From assembly GCF_003286085.1 (NCBI RefSeq), contig NW_020825321.1, positions 1,240,001 to 1,304,000 on the forward strand: a stretch of DNA of 64,000 nucleotides, in the 5' to 3' direction. Position 1 is the first letter of the stretch, and every line of letters starts with the position of its first letter. Origin of the DNA: Drosophila persimilis. Taxonomy: Eukaryota > Arthropoda > Insecta > Diptera > Drosophilidae. The notes below the pieces were generated by a model. It had not been told where the DNA came from. It saw only the letters and a program-made list of their open reading frames with translations, and did no database searches. Made by a program: the position numbers and the translations under genes. Below, in pieces: positions 50,893-61,460 of this stretch.

Positions 50893-52040
50893 AAAACGTC
50901 ATTGGGAACCAGGTTCCACGGAAATGGTGATATGACTACTGTCTGTAGGGTGCCTTCTGTGACTGTCTTCTTTGACGAGGATGGATCTACGTTAGCATTT
51001 ATTTTTATTGTGCTGGTTATCTTTCCAACCATAAGGAGCTCCAGTGATTCCTGGCTATTTTCTGCGACTATACCGTCCTGGTTACGCAGCAGTCCAGGTG
51101 TGGTGGGCGGCTTTGACAGTACTCTTTGAAGCCTTGAAGCCTCTGTGGTGCTGTCTATTTATTCCCGTAAGGCTGCCCATGATTCCCTTTTCACCTTCCT
51201 ACACTTACTGTAGTAAGCCTTGAAGCTGAGATGATATGCATTCCAGCCGTCTTATGTGTACATTACTTTGGCTTTGTTGAAGAGTTTCCTCGATTCCTTC
51301 CTGATTTCGCCTTACTCCCGTGTCCGCCACGAGTTGCGATTGGACTTTGGGGGTCGGCTGATCGAGCAAGATTTGAGAAATGCTTTCTGTAGAGCCTTGG
51401 TGACGTACTGTGCTCCTTCCTTCAGTACTCCCGTGTGAAGGATGTCCCCTTTCGCGTGGTCAGATATTATCTTCTTTCCAGTTGTAGACAAGCGGATACA
51501 GTCAGTCCACTTAAGATTTCCGTAGTCCTTGACCCTCTCTCTTTCCCATTTGATATTGTAAAATATCCTGTAGTTAGGGTTATGTCTGCACGGTTCCTGT
51601 TGCAAAAAGTGGGGTAGTCTCTCCGGTTGCACCCAACAATATTTGTGAAGAGGATGTACTCGAACAGAGACTCTCTCCTGAAATTTGTGCCAGTACTTCC
51701 CTAGAGGGAGTGATGTACGTTTGCATCGTAGCACAACTCAATGTTGTTTCCCTACTTCCGCGCTTGACAGACAAGGGCACTGATATCCTCCGAGGGTGGT
51801 ATAGGTATAGGTCCACCGTCACGTCAAGACTGTGGTACCTATAATTGTAATGAACATTAAGCTTGTTCCACGATAAAGGTTCTTGGCTTACCTGCAGATT
51901 GTGTTGTGAGCAGACGGTAACCGTAAGGGCTCTTGCATTAGGCCCACGTCTACTGTCTTCTCGTCCATACTCTCGTTCGGGTCCGCCGATGTTACACTTG
52001 AGTGAAGCAGATTAATCTGCACCACCTTTATGTTATTCCG
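50893..52040 (-). pseudogene. LOA-type endonuclease and RT linker, decayed
   Basis: From 52,040 down: KVVQINLLHSS (catalytic Asn) and VDVGLMQEPL (Glu), the endonuclease start. Near 51,730 a CYDANVHHSL-like block, then NIVGCNRRDYPTFCNRNRADIT (51,560-51,650), the usual end of the LOA/R1 endonuclease. At 50,900-51,050 NQDGIVAENSQESLELL parallels the LOA-1 segment before RT. Several stops and frame changes intervene. No RT palm is present. Confidence 0.65.
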
Positions 52041-52425
52041 CGGACCTGGAGTGTCCCGGCACTAGGACTGCCAGGATGCCTTGCGGCTCCCCTTGTCTCA
52101 CGCTATCCCCCTTGTAATAGGCCAGTCAGATGTGTTCTGAGCTTTGATCAGGACAAGTTTTTGTTATCATCCGACTTGCTTGCGGTGGAATCCATACCTT
52201 CATTTATGGTCTTGTTGGAACCTGATCCATGGGGACTACGATGAGGGACATTCTTGGCCAAAGCTCACCAAAGCCTTGAACTGTGGTTTTGAGAAACTCA
52301 AAAGTCTGTACGTTTCCGCAGTCTACTCCCTTGGGTCCCTTGTACCACTTGATTTCCTTAAGCTCGCCAACGAATGGGTTGTCTCCGCAAAAAATTGCAG
52401 TCTTCATGGCATTTAGCAGCTCGCG
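50893..52425 (-). mobile_element. LOA-type non-LTR fragment (LOA-4)
   Basis: Minus-strand pieces in order: a possible ORF1 end (52,204-52,407), endonuclease start, catalytic Asp/His block, and the linker to RT. It is cut by the DINE-1 tip at 50,893. The frames are heavily broken; domain order and resemblance to LOA-1 support the call. Confidence 0.65.
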
Positions 52426-52429
52426 AAGT

Positions 52430-53690
52430 ACACAATAATTCTATAAAACCTTAAAATTTAACATTATATACTAGGGCTAAGAAAGATATAAGATGGAAGA
52501 TAATAATTGAGATTCGCATTACAGTTTTTTGAAATTTTACTACCGAAAAAGTTTATTCTGGCCTGTCTCAACTAGTTTGTCAACTGCATTTACATCACAT
52601 GCTGCAAACTCATCTTGGGAGGTATTCCTTAATGTTTGCAGGTCCTGCATGTTCTCCACTCTATAAATCTCTTCAGCTGAATGCTTATTAACATGCACGA
52701 TCGCCCGACGAGTAAAAACAGCCGGGGGGTGTGTTAGGTTAAGGGCAAAGCACATCTTGGTGAATCGGACCTTCAATATTTCACCTTCTTCAAAGGGTAT
52801 TCCATGAATGTGGAGATCACACGCAATGTCCGCTTTGGCGCCCTGAACACATTGTGTGCTTTGATTAGAGGTCACGAACGTATTTCGCACGTATTTCTTG
52901 CATACCGCAAGATTTGGGTTGATCTGCTGCTCCATTTCGTGGATTACCTCACCCGCCTTTTCCACTTGCAGAACACGTTCAGCGAGTTTCTTAACATCTT
53001 CTGCCATGCCTAAGAATTTGATTGGTCATAGCTATAAACTTTTCCTCAATGACCTGTAATACACGCAGACTTTAGCGTATTTGCCGTCATTAATTCAGTC
53101 TGCTTTCTGTATATTATCTAGTATTTCTTTAGAATTCTTCGAACCTCTGAGATCAGTTCCAGATTGTCCTCTCGGACGTTTTGATACTGGAGCCATGTTC
53201 AAACGTTTTTTCGTTACGGTACTATGTGATAGCAGTTTACACTGCGTTGCTTACTTTAAAATGCTTTATTGACGAATTAATCTACTGCTTTGCCGACTCC
53301 CTTACAATACGTTGCCATTCGCTTTGCTGCCTGCACTGCTTGCAAACTTTTATTGGGTATGGCTACGTTATTCTCTCAGTGACTCCGAAATGATCAAATG
53401 CTGGTTTACTGAGAGTGGTTCAGAACAATAACAAATATTATTCTTCCATAACACAACCAATAAAAAATATTCTTCCACTATATTTTTTGAAATGTAATGT
53501 TAACTTAAATTATTTCCGCCGTCAATTATTGCCTTTAAATGCGGACACATTTTATGCTTTGTATAAAACACTCTGTTTAAGAAATAAGAGTGTATCGAAC
53601 ATTATAGATCAAAATTGTGTTTTTCTAAGGAATCGGACGGCTACCAAGTCGTTCCGCCTCACAAATTTGAAAGGACTATCTGCTCGACCT
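52430..53690 (-). mobile_element. Non-LTR family N, ORF1 region (copy N1)
   Basis: Shares ORF1, its 5' flank and its 3' flank with 57,300-59,430 (copy N2), where endonuclease and RT follow. The 5' UTR matches N2 from about 53,200 to 53,610 ('attgggtatggctacgttat', 'gactccgaaatgatcaaatg'). The family sits in the Jockey superfamily; I do not know its name. Confidence 0.65.
52540..53196 (-). pseudogene. Family N ORF1 (copy N1)
   Basis: Likely start is the ATG at 53,196 (MAPVSKRPR...), conserved in N2 at 59,005. The main frame 52,540-53,007 (155 codons) has a helical, Glu/Lys/Val-rich coiled-coil-like start (MAEDVKKLAERVLQVEKAGEVIHEMEQ) and then a more compact region (IHGIPFEEGEILKVRF; a possible RNA-binding fold). 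A frameshift near 53,010-53,100 splits it. Confidence 0.6.
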
Positions 53691-53999
53691 GCCTCATAGT
53701 GAAAATTTGTTATGATATGCTAATTAAACATATAAATAAAATAGTTGGATATCATGTCGTTACCTAGAAGATCTAATATGTCCCAATAATACTGTTGTTC
53801 AGAGCAGAACCCAGCCGATTAGCTGCTTGCCAAATAGCACCTAATCCTTGGCCCTCAGCCGCTTATTTTGTTTGTAACTTATGTCTATGTCACTCATTTG
53901 TTTGGTAGTGAAATGGCCAGTGAGGAGTTCGCCTGTATTTAGGGCCCCAAAATACATAGGGATATGATACTATGGTAAGCTGGGTAAAATGGGGAAAGT
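53691..53999. other. Unassigned spacer
   Basis: 310 bp between copy N1 and the plus-strand LOA/I-type fragment. No coding or repeat structure that I can name. Confidence 0.4.
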
Positions 54000-55245
54000 C
54001 TCCCCAGTATAGTTCGTTGACTATACACCGCCATCATACCATCATGCTCTATGGAGTGGTGGTCAACCATAGACAAAAACACTTTCCTAAACAAACTTAG
54101 CCAAGCTCAATGCATAACTATGCTAAGCATAGTTAGGCTCCAGTAACTGGAGCCAGCCTACCCCAAATGAAGCCCTGGATCCCGTTCTGGACCTCCTTCC
54201 CCTATATCTCATGGAAAAGAAGATTGCAACACTTTTCGCCCTCAGAATGAGAGAAGCCAAACTGTGGAAAACATTCGCGTTTTGGCACTCGGGAATCCTG
54301 ACGAGACTGCCGAAATTACCAGAGAGGATAGATTACTGTATCCCTAGTGAACACCTTTGTACGCCTTTCCAGGTATCAATCACCCTTAGGGAAGACTGGG
54401 AGATAGGCGAACCAGTATCTGCAAATGCGGTCCACTTTTACACTGACGGCTCAAAGATAACGAGCTTAACATAAGTTTAGCTTCAGGCTCCCGGATCATT
54501 ATAGTGTATTCCAGGCGGAGGTTGTAGCCATCAAGGAGGCCATTTCTATTGTCTCCAAACTACTTCTGGACACGCACTTATTGTGCGTCTTCTTAGACAG
54601 CCAAGCAGCTATTAAAGCCTTAGGCGCAATATCGTAGAATTCAACGACTGTAAATGACTGCCGCAGGTCGCATGGGATCGCAGAGCAGTTAGAACTCTTC
54701 CTAATATGGGTCCCGTGACACAAGGACATCGACAGGAATAATGCCGCCGACCAACTAGCCAGGGCACTACCATTCTTCTCCTATCGAAGAGGCAACAAGT
54801 AGCGATGCCTATGATTACGTGCAAGCTTGACATCTTTGATCAAAATGCTAACAGGAGCTGGCAGCAAACCAGCAAAATCTATAGATCGATATGGACAAAT
54901 CGATCGAAGAAACGCTCGACATAAATTCAGCAGAGCACTGTCTGCAGTTACTCGAGCATTACTGGATACTGGCAGGATGAGGAGTCAGTTCCCCAATTCT
55001 TCTATCATTGCCCGGCTTAGGGAAATCGTAAACATCAGCTTCTTGGGGCTTCTTTCCTCACGGAAACTTCCATTACATCGGGTGGACTGCCCTTAGTTTT
55101 CAATAGTTTGCGAACTACGGTTTATGCAGTCAGAAGGCGCACACGCCCATGCGGAAACACAACAGACCTTCAATAGGTCCAAGTGAGCTGGAGCGAGGTT
55201 TGTCCCATTTCCTCCGCTTCCGCTATAACCTAACCTAGCCTACAC
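54000..55245 (+). mobile_element. LOA/I-type non-LTR 3' end (LOA-3), plus strand
   Basis: RT C-terminus, RNase H and 3' UTR ending in ataacctaacctagcc, like the ctaacctaacctagg end of LOA-1. It is the only sizeable coding retroelement fragment on the plus strand. It is followed by an AT-rich tract. Confidence 0.65.
54120..54835 (+). pseudogene. Non-LTR RT end and RNase H domain
   Basis: The RT tail reads KKIATLFALRMREAKLW and KTFAFWHSGIL from 54,211; RNase H starts at VHFYTDGSK (first Asp, ~54,440), then FQAEVVAIKEAI (Glu, ~54,515) and VFLDSQAAIKAL (second Asp, ~54,590), and a D-NAADQLARA block near 54,750. A stop at 54,472 and frame changes break it. All catalytic acids are still readable. 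Confidence 0.7.
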
Positions 55246-55261
55246 GGACATTGACAACTAT

Positions 55262-55610
55262 TTTTGGCCTGTAAAATCTTCGCCTTATTTATTTATTTAT
55301 ATATATATATATTCCTAACGCGAAAGTATTTCTACTTTATGTTAATACGCTAGTCACATGGAGTTCACATAATTGTGTGCTTTTAAACAGAATGATTTTC
55401 TTATTCTAACATTTTTAGTATGACTAATATTTTTATTATTATGATATTATTATTAATACTAATACTAGTTCTTTTTTTATTTTTTTTTATTTTTATTATT
55501 ATTTGGTATTATTATTAGTATTTATTTATTTATTATTATTTTTCATTACTTTTTGGTTTTTATTTAATTTAATTTTTATTTATTTATTTTTTTGTTTAAG
55601 AGTTTATCAA
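55262..55610. repeat. AT-rich simple-sequence tract
   Basis: Runs of TTTA, TAT and ATT repeats (for example atatatatatat near 55,300 and ttattattattag near 55,508). No coding. Confidence 0.85.
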
Positions 55611-55623
55611 GTGTTTTTCTAAA

Positions 55624-55905
55624 TATACCCGATACTCAAAATGAGTATTGGGGTATATTAGATTTGTGGTGAAAATGGTTGTGTGTAACGTCCAGAAGGA
55701 ATCGTTTCCGACCCCATAAAGTATATTTATTCTTGATCAGCATCAATAGCCGAGTCGATTGAGCCCTGTCTGTCTGTCCTTCCGTCCGTCTGTCCGTCCC
55801 TATCAGCGCCTAATGCTCAAAAACTATAAGAGCTAGAGCAACGACGTTTTATGTCCGGACTTCTGTGATATGTCACTGCTACAAGTTTAATTCAAAACTT
55901 TGCCC
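55624..55905 (+). mobile_element. DINE-1/INE-1-like element, 5' fragment (copy 4)
   Basis: Starts tatacccgatactcaaaatg and has the microsatellite at 55,769-55,800, but stops after 'aaaactttgccc' and passes into family N RT sequence at 55,906. Confidence 0.85.
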
Positions 55906-55933
55906 TTTGTTAAGACAGTGTTGCAAATGTAAG

Positions 55934-56528
55934 TCACATGAGGCAATATTTTCGGAAGTAAGATTTGTACCAATTTTGGATGTATTTCATCCAGTCCCAT
56001 TGCATTTGACTTAATTTTAAGCACAGATTCAAGGCACACAGATGACTGGCACACATGAAGCTAAAGTTATTATCACAGGAACTATTCGGTATATTGTCAA
56101 GATAATGATTATATGCTACTTCAGGTACCCCGTTTATCACAAATAGTATCTTTCTATTCATCTATGTCTACATCAATTTTTGTGTTATTTGTCCTCTTCC
56201 CTATTCCCAAGTCTTTGAGCTCCCTCCATGTCCTTCTTGTTGATATTGCACGTTGAAACCTTACTGAATAAAAAGACTTTTTAGTTGTCAGTATTAATTG
56301 GTTGGTTTTTTTCCTTAAAGTTTTAAAATTTTTATAATGAACAGAAGTTCTGTAGCGTTTCCATTTGTTATATGCTTTGTCTCTTAATGATATATTGTGT
56401 GCAATACATAGATTGGACCATGGATTTTTCTTTGGTGCAATCTTTAATTTACGCAACGGTACGAATTTCTCATAAAGACATGTTATGTGAGCTCGTAGTT
56501 GTTCTACTTGGGAATTAACATCATCCAT
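55934..56528 (-). pseudogene. Family N endonuclease-RT linker and RT start
   Basis: Frame 56,154-56,528 (125 codons) is basic with KKNPWSNLCIAHNISLRDKAYNKW, a typical pre-RT linker. It shifts to 55,934-56,161, where CLKLSQMQWDWMKYI corresponds to the KxxxGxDxI entry block of RT read in a slightly damaged frame. The RT core is absent. Confidence 0.65.
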
Positions 56529-56621
56529 GTTAAATATTATATTCCAGTTATATGTATTAAATTCATCATTAAGTTTGATAATATCAAATATATGTCGTCG
56601 TCAATCTTTTTACAATTAAAA

Positions 56622-57250
56622 TCATAAGTCAGGAAAAGTAGGTCGTGTCTGGAAAATATGATCATATAGAAGGATTTGTTCTTTATCATTAACAAAACAA
56701 AGGTCCAATAATGTGTTTGCAGTGTTTGAGAAATGTGTTGGTCTACTATTAATGACTATTAACGATGCTATCGCTGACTCCATATGTCGTTCCTTCTGTA
56801 TATTGCTGTTTAGATCCCCGATTCTAATTACGTAAGCAAAGCTTACAGATGGGTCTGAAATTGCGTCAATTACTTGGTGGTAGACTGTATTGCGATGTGG
56901 TCTGTACAGACAGCCCAATAGTAATTTGAGAGAACTGCTAGAGGCCGATAATTCTATAAAAAGGTACTCTATTGCACTCTCTGGAGAGTGTTTGCATATT
57001 AATTTGGATTTGAGTTTCTTGTTTATGTATACAGCAACACCCCCACCATTTCCTTCCCGATCAGATCGGTATAGATCAAATGCGGTAAACAAAATGACAT
57101 TATCACATAGATGCGGCATGAACCACGTTTCCGAAACACAAACTACATTAACATTCGATTGCTCAAACATTCGATTATTCGGAACTCATCAATCTTACCA
57201 TTAAGACTCTGAGCATTTATATGACAAATATTTATGCCAACTTTTTTGTT
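56622..57250 (-). pseudogene. Family N apurinic-like endonuclease
   Basis: A 182-codon frame: VNVVCVSETWFMP (catalytic Glu), DREGNGGGVAVYINKKL, LLGCLYRPH, IRIGDLNSNIQ (Asp-Asn) and LLDLCFVNDKEQ. The catalytic His end is lost at the stop (56,622). The N-terminal Asn block should lie between 57,170 and 57,250 but is not clean. Confidence 0.78.
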
Positions 57251-57409
57251 TTGCCAGCGTACTATTTAAAAGATACTAAATAGCATATTAGCAGCACACG
57301 CAATATACACAAATCACTTCTAACTCTATAAAAACATAAAACATTAAACTTCAACATTATATTACTATGGCTAAGGGAAGTTTTACTAACGAAAAAGGTT
57401 TTTCTGGTC

Positions 57410-57628
57410 TGTCTCAACTGGTCTGTTAACTGCACCTGTATCACCTGCTGCAAGCTCATCCTCGTAAGTATCCCGCAATGTTTGCAGGTCATACATGTTC
57501 TCCATTCTATCGGACCTTCAACATTTCACCTTCATCACACGCAATGTCCGCTTCGGCGCGCTCAACACATTGTGTGCTTAGATCTCTAACATGCGCACGT
57601 ATTTCTTGCATACCATGTACGTAATTTT
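57410..57628 (-). pseudogene. Family N ORF1, C-terminal part (copy N2)
   Basis: Matches the end of the N1 ORF1 (52,560-52,900) with a ~140-bp deletion in the middle and frame changes. Its N-terminal part lies at 58,696-59,005; the DINE-1 element at 57,629 separates the two. Confidence 0.6.
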
Positions 57629-58695
57629 TATACCCGATACTCAAAATGAGTATTGGGGTATATTAGATTTGTGGTAAAAGTGGATGTGCGTAACGTCCAG
57701 AAGGAATCGTTTCCGACCCCATAAAGTATATATATTCTTGATCAGCATCAATAGCCGAGTCTGTCCGTCCCGTTCAGCGCCTAGTGCTCAAAGACTATAA
57801 GAGCTAGAGCAACGATGTTTTGGATCCAGACTTCTGTGATATGTCACTGCTACAAAAATATTTCAAAACATCGCCCCGCCCATTTCCGCCCCCACAAAGG
57901 ACAAAAATCTGTGGCATCCACATTTTTAAGGATACGATAAAACCAAAAACGCAGAATCGTAGAGGATGACTATATGTTCTAGAGTGTAAAATCTTAACCA
58001 GATCGTATAATTATTATAGCCAGAATCAATAAAACCATTTCATTCTTTCTCGCTCTATCTCTCTCTAACACACAGGTTTCATGGTCGGTTTAGCCAATTG
58101 CAAAATATTAGTTCAACGAACTCAGAATCTATAAGAGCTAGAGCAACCAAATTTGGTATCCACACTCCTGTGATATCGGACCTTGACCGTTTTGTGTCCA
58201 AATTTCGCCACACCCCCTTCCGCCCCCGCACAGGACGAAAATCTGGGGCATCCACAAATCTCAGAGACTATTAAGGCTAGAGTAACCAAATTTAGTATCC
58301 GCACTCCTGTTAGATCTCACTATTAAACGTATATCTCAAAATTTCGCCTCACCCCCTTCCGCCCCCACAAAGGACGAAAATCTGTTGCATCCACAATATT
58401 GCACATTCGAGAAAACACTAAAAACGCAGAATCATAGATAATGACCATATCCATCAGATTGCTGAATGTGGACCAGATCGGATCATTTTTGTAGCCAAAA
58501 GCAAGAAATCAATTTGCAGTGGCTACGCAGCGCCCGACGTCACGCTCAGACTGATTTTCTGTCTCTCTCGCACGCACTCTTTGTCGTGTCGTTCAATATT
58601 AGCGGCGTCTGCCGGAGGAGAGCCATACTGACTAAGTATCGGGTATAAATGTGGCGTTGCGGTCTCCGCAGCAACTCACAACGTTCCCCCTCGTT
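57629..58695 (+). mobile_element. DINE-1/INE-1-like element (copy 5) inside family N ORF1
   Basis: Full-length plus copy from tatacccgatac to ccccctcgtt, with the microsatellite reduced to 'gtctgtccgtcccg'. Flanks match the continuous N1 sequence around 52,880-52,930 ('cacgtatttcttgcatacc' on the left, 'ctgctccatttcgtggatta' on the right), so it interrupts ORF1 of copy N2. Confidence 0.85.
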
Positions 58696-59005
58696 GATTT
58701 TGCTAATCAGCTGCTCCATTTCGTGGATTACCTCACCCGCCTTTTCCAACTTCAGGACACGTTTAGTAAGTTTCTTCACATCTTCTGCCATACCAAGAAT
58801 TTAATTGGTCATAGCTGTGAACTTCTCCTCTATGGCCTGCAATACACCCTCAGACTTTTGCGTATTTTCCGTGATTAGTTCAGCCTTAGTTAGCAAAGAT
58901 TCTGTCCAGGACTTTCTGTATAGTACCTGGTATTTCCTCAGAACTCTTCGAACCCTTGAGATCAGTTCCAGATTGTTCTCGCAGACGTTTTGATACTGGA
59001 GCCAT
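58696..59005 (-). pseudogene. Family N ORF1, N-terminal part (copy N2)
   Basis: ATG at 59,005 (MAPVSKRLREQSG). A stop follows after about 39 codons; other frames continue with ENTQKSEGVLQAIEEKF and, from 58,791, MAEDVKKLTKRVLKLEKAGEV, a coiled-coil-like stretch shared with N1. Broken by frameshift and by the DINE-1 insertion. Confidence 0.6.
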
Positions 59006-59430
59006 GCTCAAACGTTTTTCCGTTACGGTGCTGCTTGACATACGTTTACACTGCGTTGCTTACTTTGAAATACTGCTTTATACTGCTTGATATACTGCTC
59101 TGCTGACTCCTTTACTATGCGTTGCCAATCACTTTGCTTTTTTCACTGCTTGCAACATTTTATTGGGTATGGCTACGTTATATTCTCAGTGACTCCGAAA
59201 TGATCAAATGCTGGTTTTACTGAAAGTGGTTCAGAACAAGAAAAAATATTCTTCTTCCACAGCACAACCAATAACAAATATTTTTCCACTGTATTTTATT
59301 AAAATTGGCGTTGTAGTGTTAACTTCAATTATTGTCACCGTCAATTGGTGTCTTTCAATGCGGACACAGTTTATGATGTGAACAAAACACTCTGTTTAAT
59401 AATTAATAGTGTATCACTCGAGTATTTCAC
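58696..59430 (-). mobile_element. Non-LTR family N, ORF1 start and 5' UTR (copy N2)
   Basis: Continues 55,906-57,628 on the other side of the DINE-1 insertion. ORF1 start at 59,005; 59,006-59,430 is 5' UTR with clear similarity to 53,197-53,610. Confidence 0.68.
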
Positions 59431-59762
59431 GATTTTGTTCCTCTGTATGTTGTACACGACTTGCTTGCTTGGCGTTCAGAGTTCAGGTGGTCAGACTTTG
59501 GTGTAGGCATTTGGCAATACCGCTATGAGCAGGGGATGGTACGATGCGCAGCCTTAACCACGCCTTGTGTCAAACTTCGCAAAACGAATAATTTCAAAGA
59601 CTTATGGGCTTGCCAGAATCCAAGTGTGATAAACTCATACGATGTATTTGATATATGTTATCTTCGACTACTTAAATATCTGACAGCCTGAAAACTATGT
59701 TTTCGCTTTACTTCCGATCCGTGCAATTTTATTGCCCATCGGGATAATCTACCGTTGAGATC
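59431..59762. other. Unassigned interval
   Basis: 330 bp between the family N 5' UTR and the gypsy scrap. A 76-codon plus-strand frame exists but resembles nothing that I know. Confidence 0.4.
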
Positions 59763-59999
59763 CTACTGGTTCATAAACGAGCGGACAACCTTGAATGGGT
59801 GACCATCGATGTACATGCGGAATTTCTTGATATCCAGTACTACCGCCTGGCATTCGAGTTCAGTAATCGTGTAGTTTCGGTGAGCCTTGCTCACCTTTTT
59901 CGACAGCCCGATAGCCTGGCTCTGGCAACATGAACAGTTACATTGAGCTAAAACGGGATCCCATGCATCACATGGCACAACGGGATTGTGCTTTCGCAC
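59763..59999 (-). pseudogene. Ty3/gypsy RNase H fragment
   Basis: A 78-codon minus-strand frame: QAIGLSKKVSKAHRNYTITELECQAVVLDIKKFRMYIDGHPFKVV (read in parts) is the E-x-E-C-L-A and I-K-K-F-R-x-Y block of gypsy RNase H, followed by a lost TDH. No other gypsy domain is beside it. It is a different family from the 27.5-40.2 kb element. Confidence 0.75.
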
Positions 60000-60114
60000 G
60001 TGCCCCTTCTCGTTGCCTGAACCGTGAGAGCAAACTACTGCAGGTTAAGCGTTAAGGTTAATCCGGAGGCTAGGATGAATTTGGGCAGGGTACGAATTTT
60101 ACCTGCGGTCTCAG

Positions 60115-60279
60115 CTACGTATAGCTTATAGTTTTCCTCAGACCGGAGACCCTGTTTTCGAGGATCCAGGGCTCCTGAATGAAGACTATGTCGGCTCCAC
60201 CCTTGGATAGGTGGAGCAGTAGGGCAGCGAATGCTGCCTCACAATGGTGGGGGTTTATCTGCAGGAGCGTCAATGACAT
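60115..60279 (-). pseudogene. LOA-type ORF2, endonuclease start
   Basis: ATG at 60,279, 54 codons to a stop at 60,115. It reads LLQINPHHCEAA (catalytic Asn), GGADIVFIQEPWIL (catalytic Glu) and ENRVSGL, the N-terminus of a LOA/R1-type endonuclease. The start overlaps the ORF1 stop (ATGTCATTGA). The rest of ORF2 is absent. Confidence 0.75.
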
Positions 60280-61041
60280 TCCCGAGGCTCCCCTCCACCA
60301 TTGTTGACTCCAGATCGCTGTCGGGGGACTTTAGTTCCCCTCTCCACATCGATGTGGTTTAGACCACAGGCTAGGTCGCTGTCGTCAGACACGTAGCCGT
60401 CCAGGATGTCGTCCGACATGGATATTTTCTTGTAACCATAAACCACTAGTCCGTCCGTTTGGGCGAGGAGCTCTAGGGACTCCTCATTTAGGACAAGGAT
60501 TATCCGGCGCCTCTGCCCTTTGAATTCCTCCGCCTTGGCCATCTTCCAATCGGCTGTAGGAAGGTGGGGGTTGCAGACCTGCAGTATTCTGAGGAGCTTC
60601 TCAGGCTCTGCAGGCTTAGCCGAGACCCATGCTCGGGCTCTCGGTCTACTTGAGACATATTCCCATTTCACGGCCTCCAGCTTGGCCCCTGGATAGACCT
60701 CCCCAAGGGCAGCCACCGCCTTCGTGTAGAGGGCGCAGAGCGTCTCCCCGTGGTGCAGAGACGCTGCCCGCCGGGGCTCCATGGGTTCTTCGGTCCCGAT
60801 GCGCTTACCAGCCGCGATAACGCTCTGCTTAGCAGTCACCCCGGTATCCGATTCGACCTTGGAACCACCCGACTTAAAAGGACCCGATGGACTTATCGGG
60901 ACCCCTTCGCTGCGGCTGCTGCCTGCAGACGGTGGACCGACTCAGTCTTCTTCCCCGTCTTCTTTGGACCTGGTTTCCCAGGCGTTGATGTAGAGGGATT
61001 GGCTTGTCCTTCCGGTACTTTAAAAGGTGTACCTCGCTCAT
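60270..61041 (-). pseudogene. LOA-type ORF1 protein
   Basis: ATG at 61,041 (MSEVHLLKYRKDKP). After about 55 codons the frame shifts; the main part, 60,270-60,839, has LCALYTKAVAALGEVYPG, RARAWVSAKPAEPEKLLRIL, CNPHLPTADWKMAKAEE and RRIILVLNEESLELL, matching the ORF1 of LOA-1 block for block. It ends in an acidic tail. LOA ORF1 is thought to coat element RNA. One frameshift breaks this copy. Confidence 0.75.
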
Positions 61042-61460
61042 TTGCGGTGTTTTATTTGTTTTATATACATTTTTTGGCATTATTGTTCCCACGAGTGAGC
61101 GGGAAGAGGTTGGTCACCCGAAGCATAGCCCACTTGCTCCGGGAAGCCTAATTTAAACTGGAGGTCGGCATGTATCCAGAGTCCGCATATTAGCGACCGG
61201 GCACCCCTCCGGTCCCTCGGCATATAATAGTGTCACCTTAGATTGGGGTAATTTCACTGAGATTTTCTTTCTCACCGCCCGACTACCATTCGCCAGCATC
61301 CTGGCAGAGACAAGACCGTACAAGGACCTGTTTCCAGCCGCCCTCACGGGAAGAGTGTAGTCGCACTGCTACCGGTGCGTACAGTTACGGCGGGTAACGG
61401 TTCGCTCGCAACCCTCCGTATCCTAGGGGTGTGGGGCACCAACCACCTAGGGTATAGGGC

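Larger units (their letters stand above)
55906..57628 (-). mobile_element. Non-LTR family N, RT start, endonuclease and ORF1 end (copy N2)
   Basis: The minus-strand element continues from 58,696-59,430 across a DINE-1 insertion. Order: ORF1 end (57,410-57,628), endonuclease (56,622-57,250), linker and RT start (55,934-56,528), then truncation by a DINE-1 fragment at 55,905. The endonuclease style suits a CR1/L2/Outcast-like lineage, distinct from the CR1-like copies A-D. Confidence 0.7.
60040..61460 (-). mobile_element. LOA-type non-LTR 5' end (LOA-2)
   Basis: 5' UTR (61,042 to about 61,460, with 'gttcccacgag' at 61,085 as in LOA-1), ORF1 and the first ~55 codons of ORF2, after which the sequence is truncated against the gypsy RNase H scrap. 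Minus strand. Related to LOA-1 but a different family or subfamily. Confidence 0.72.
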
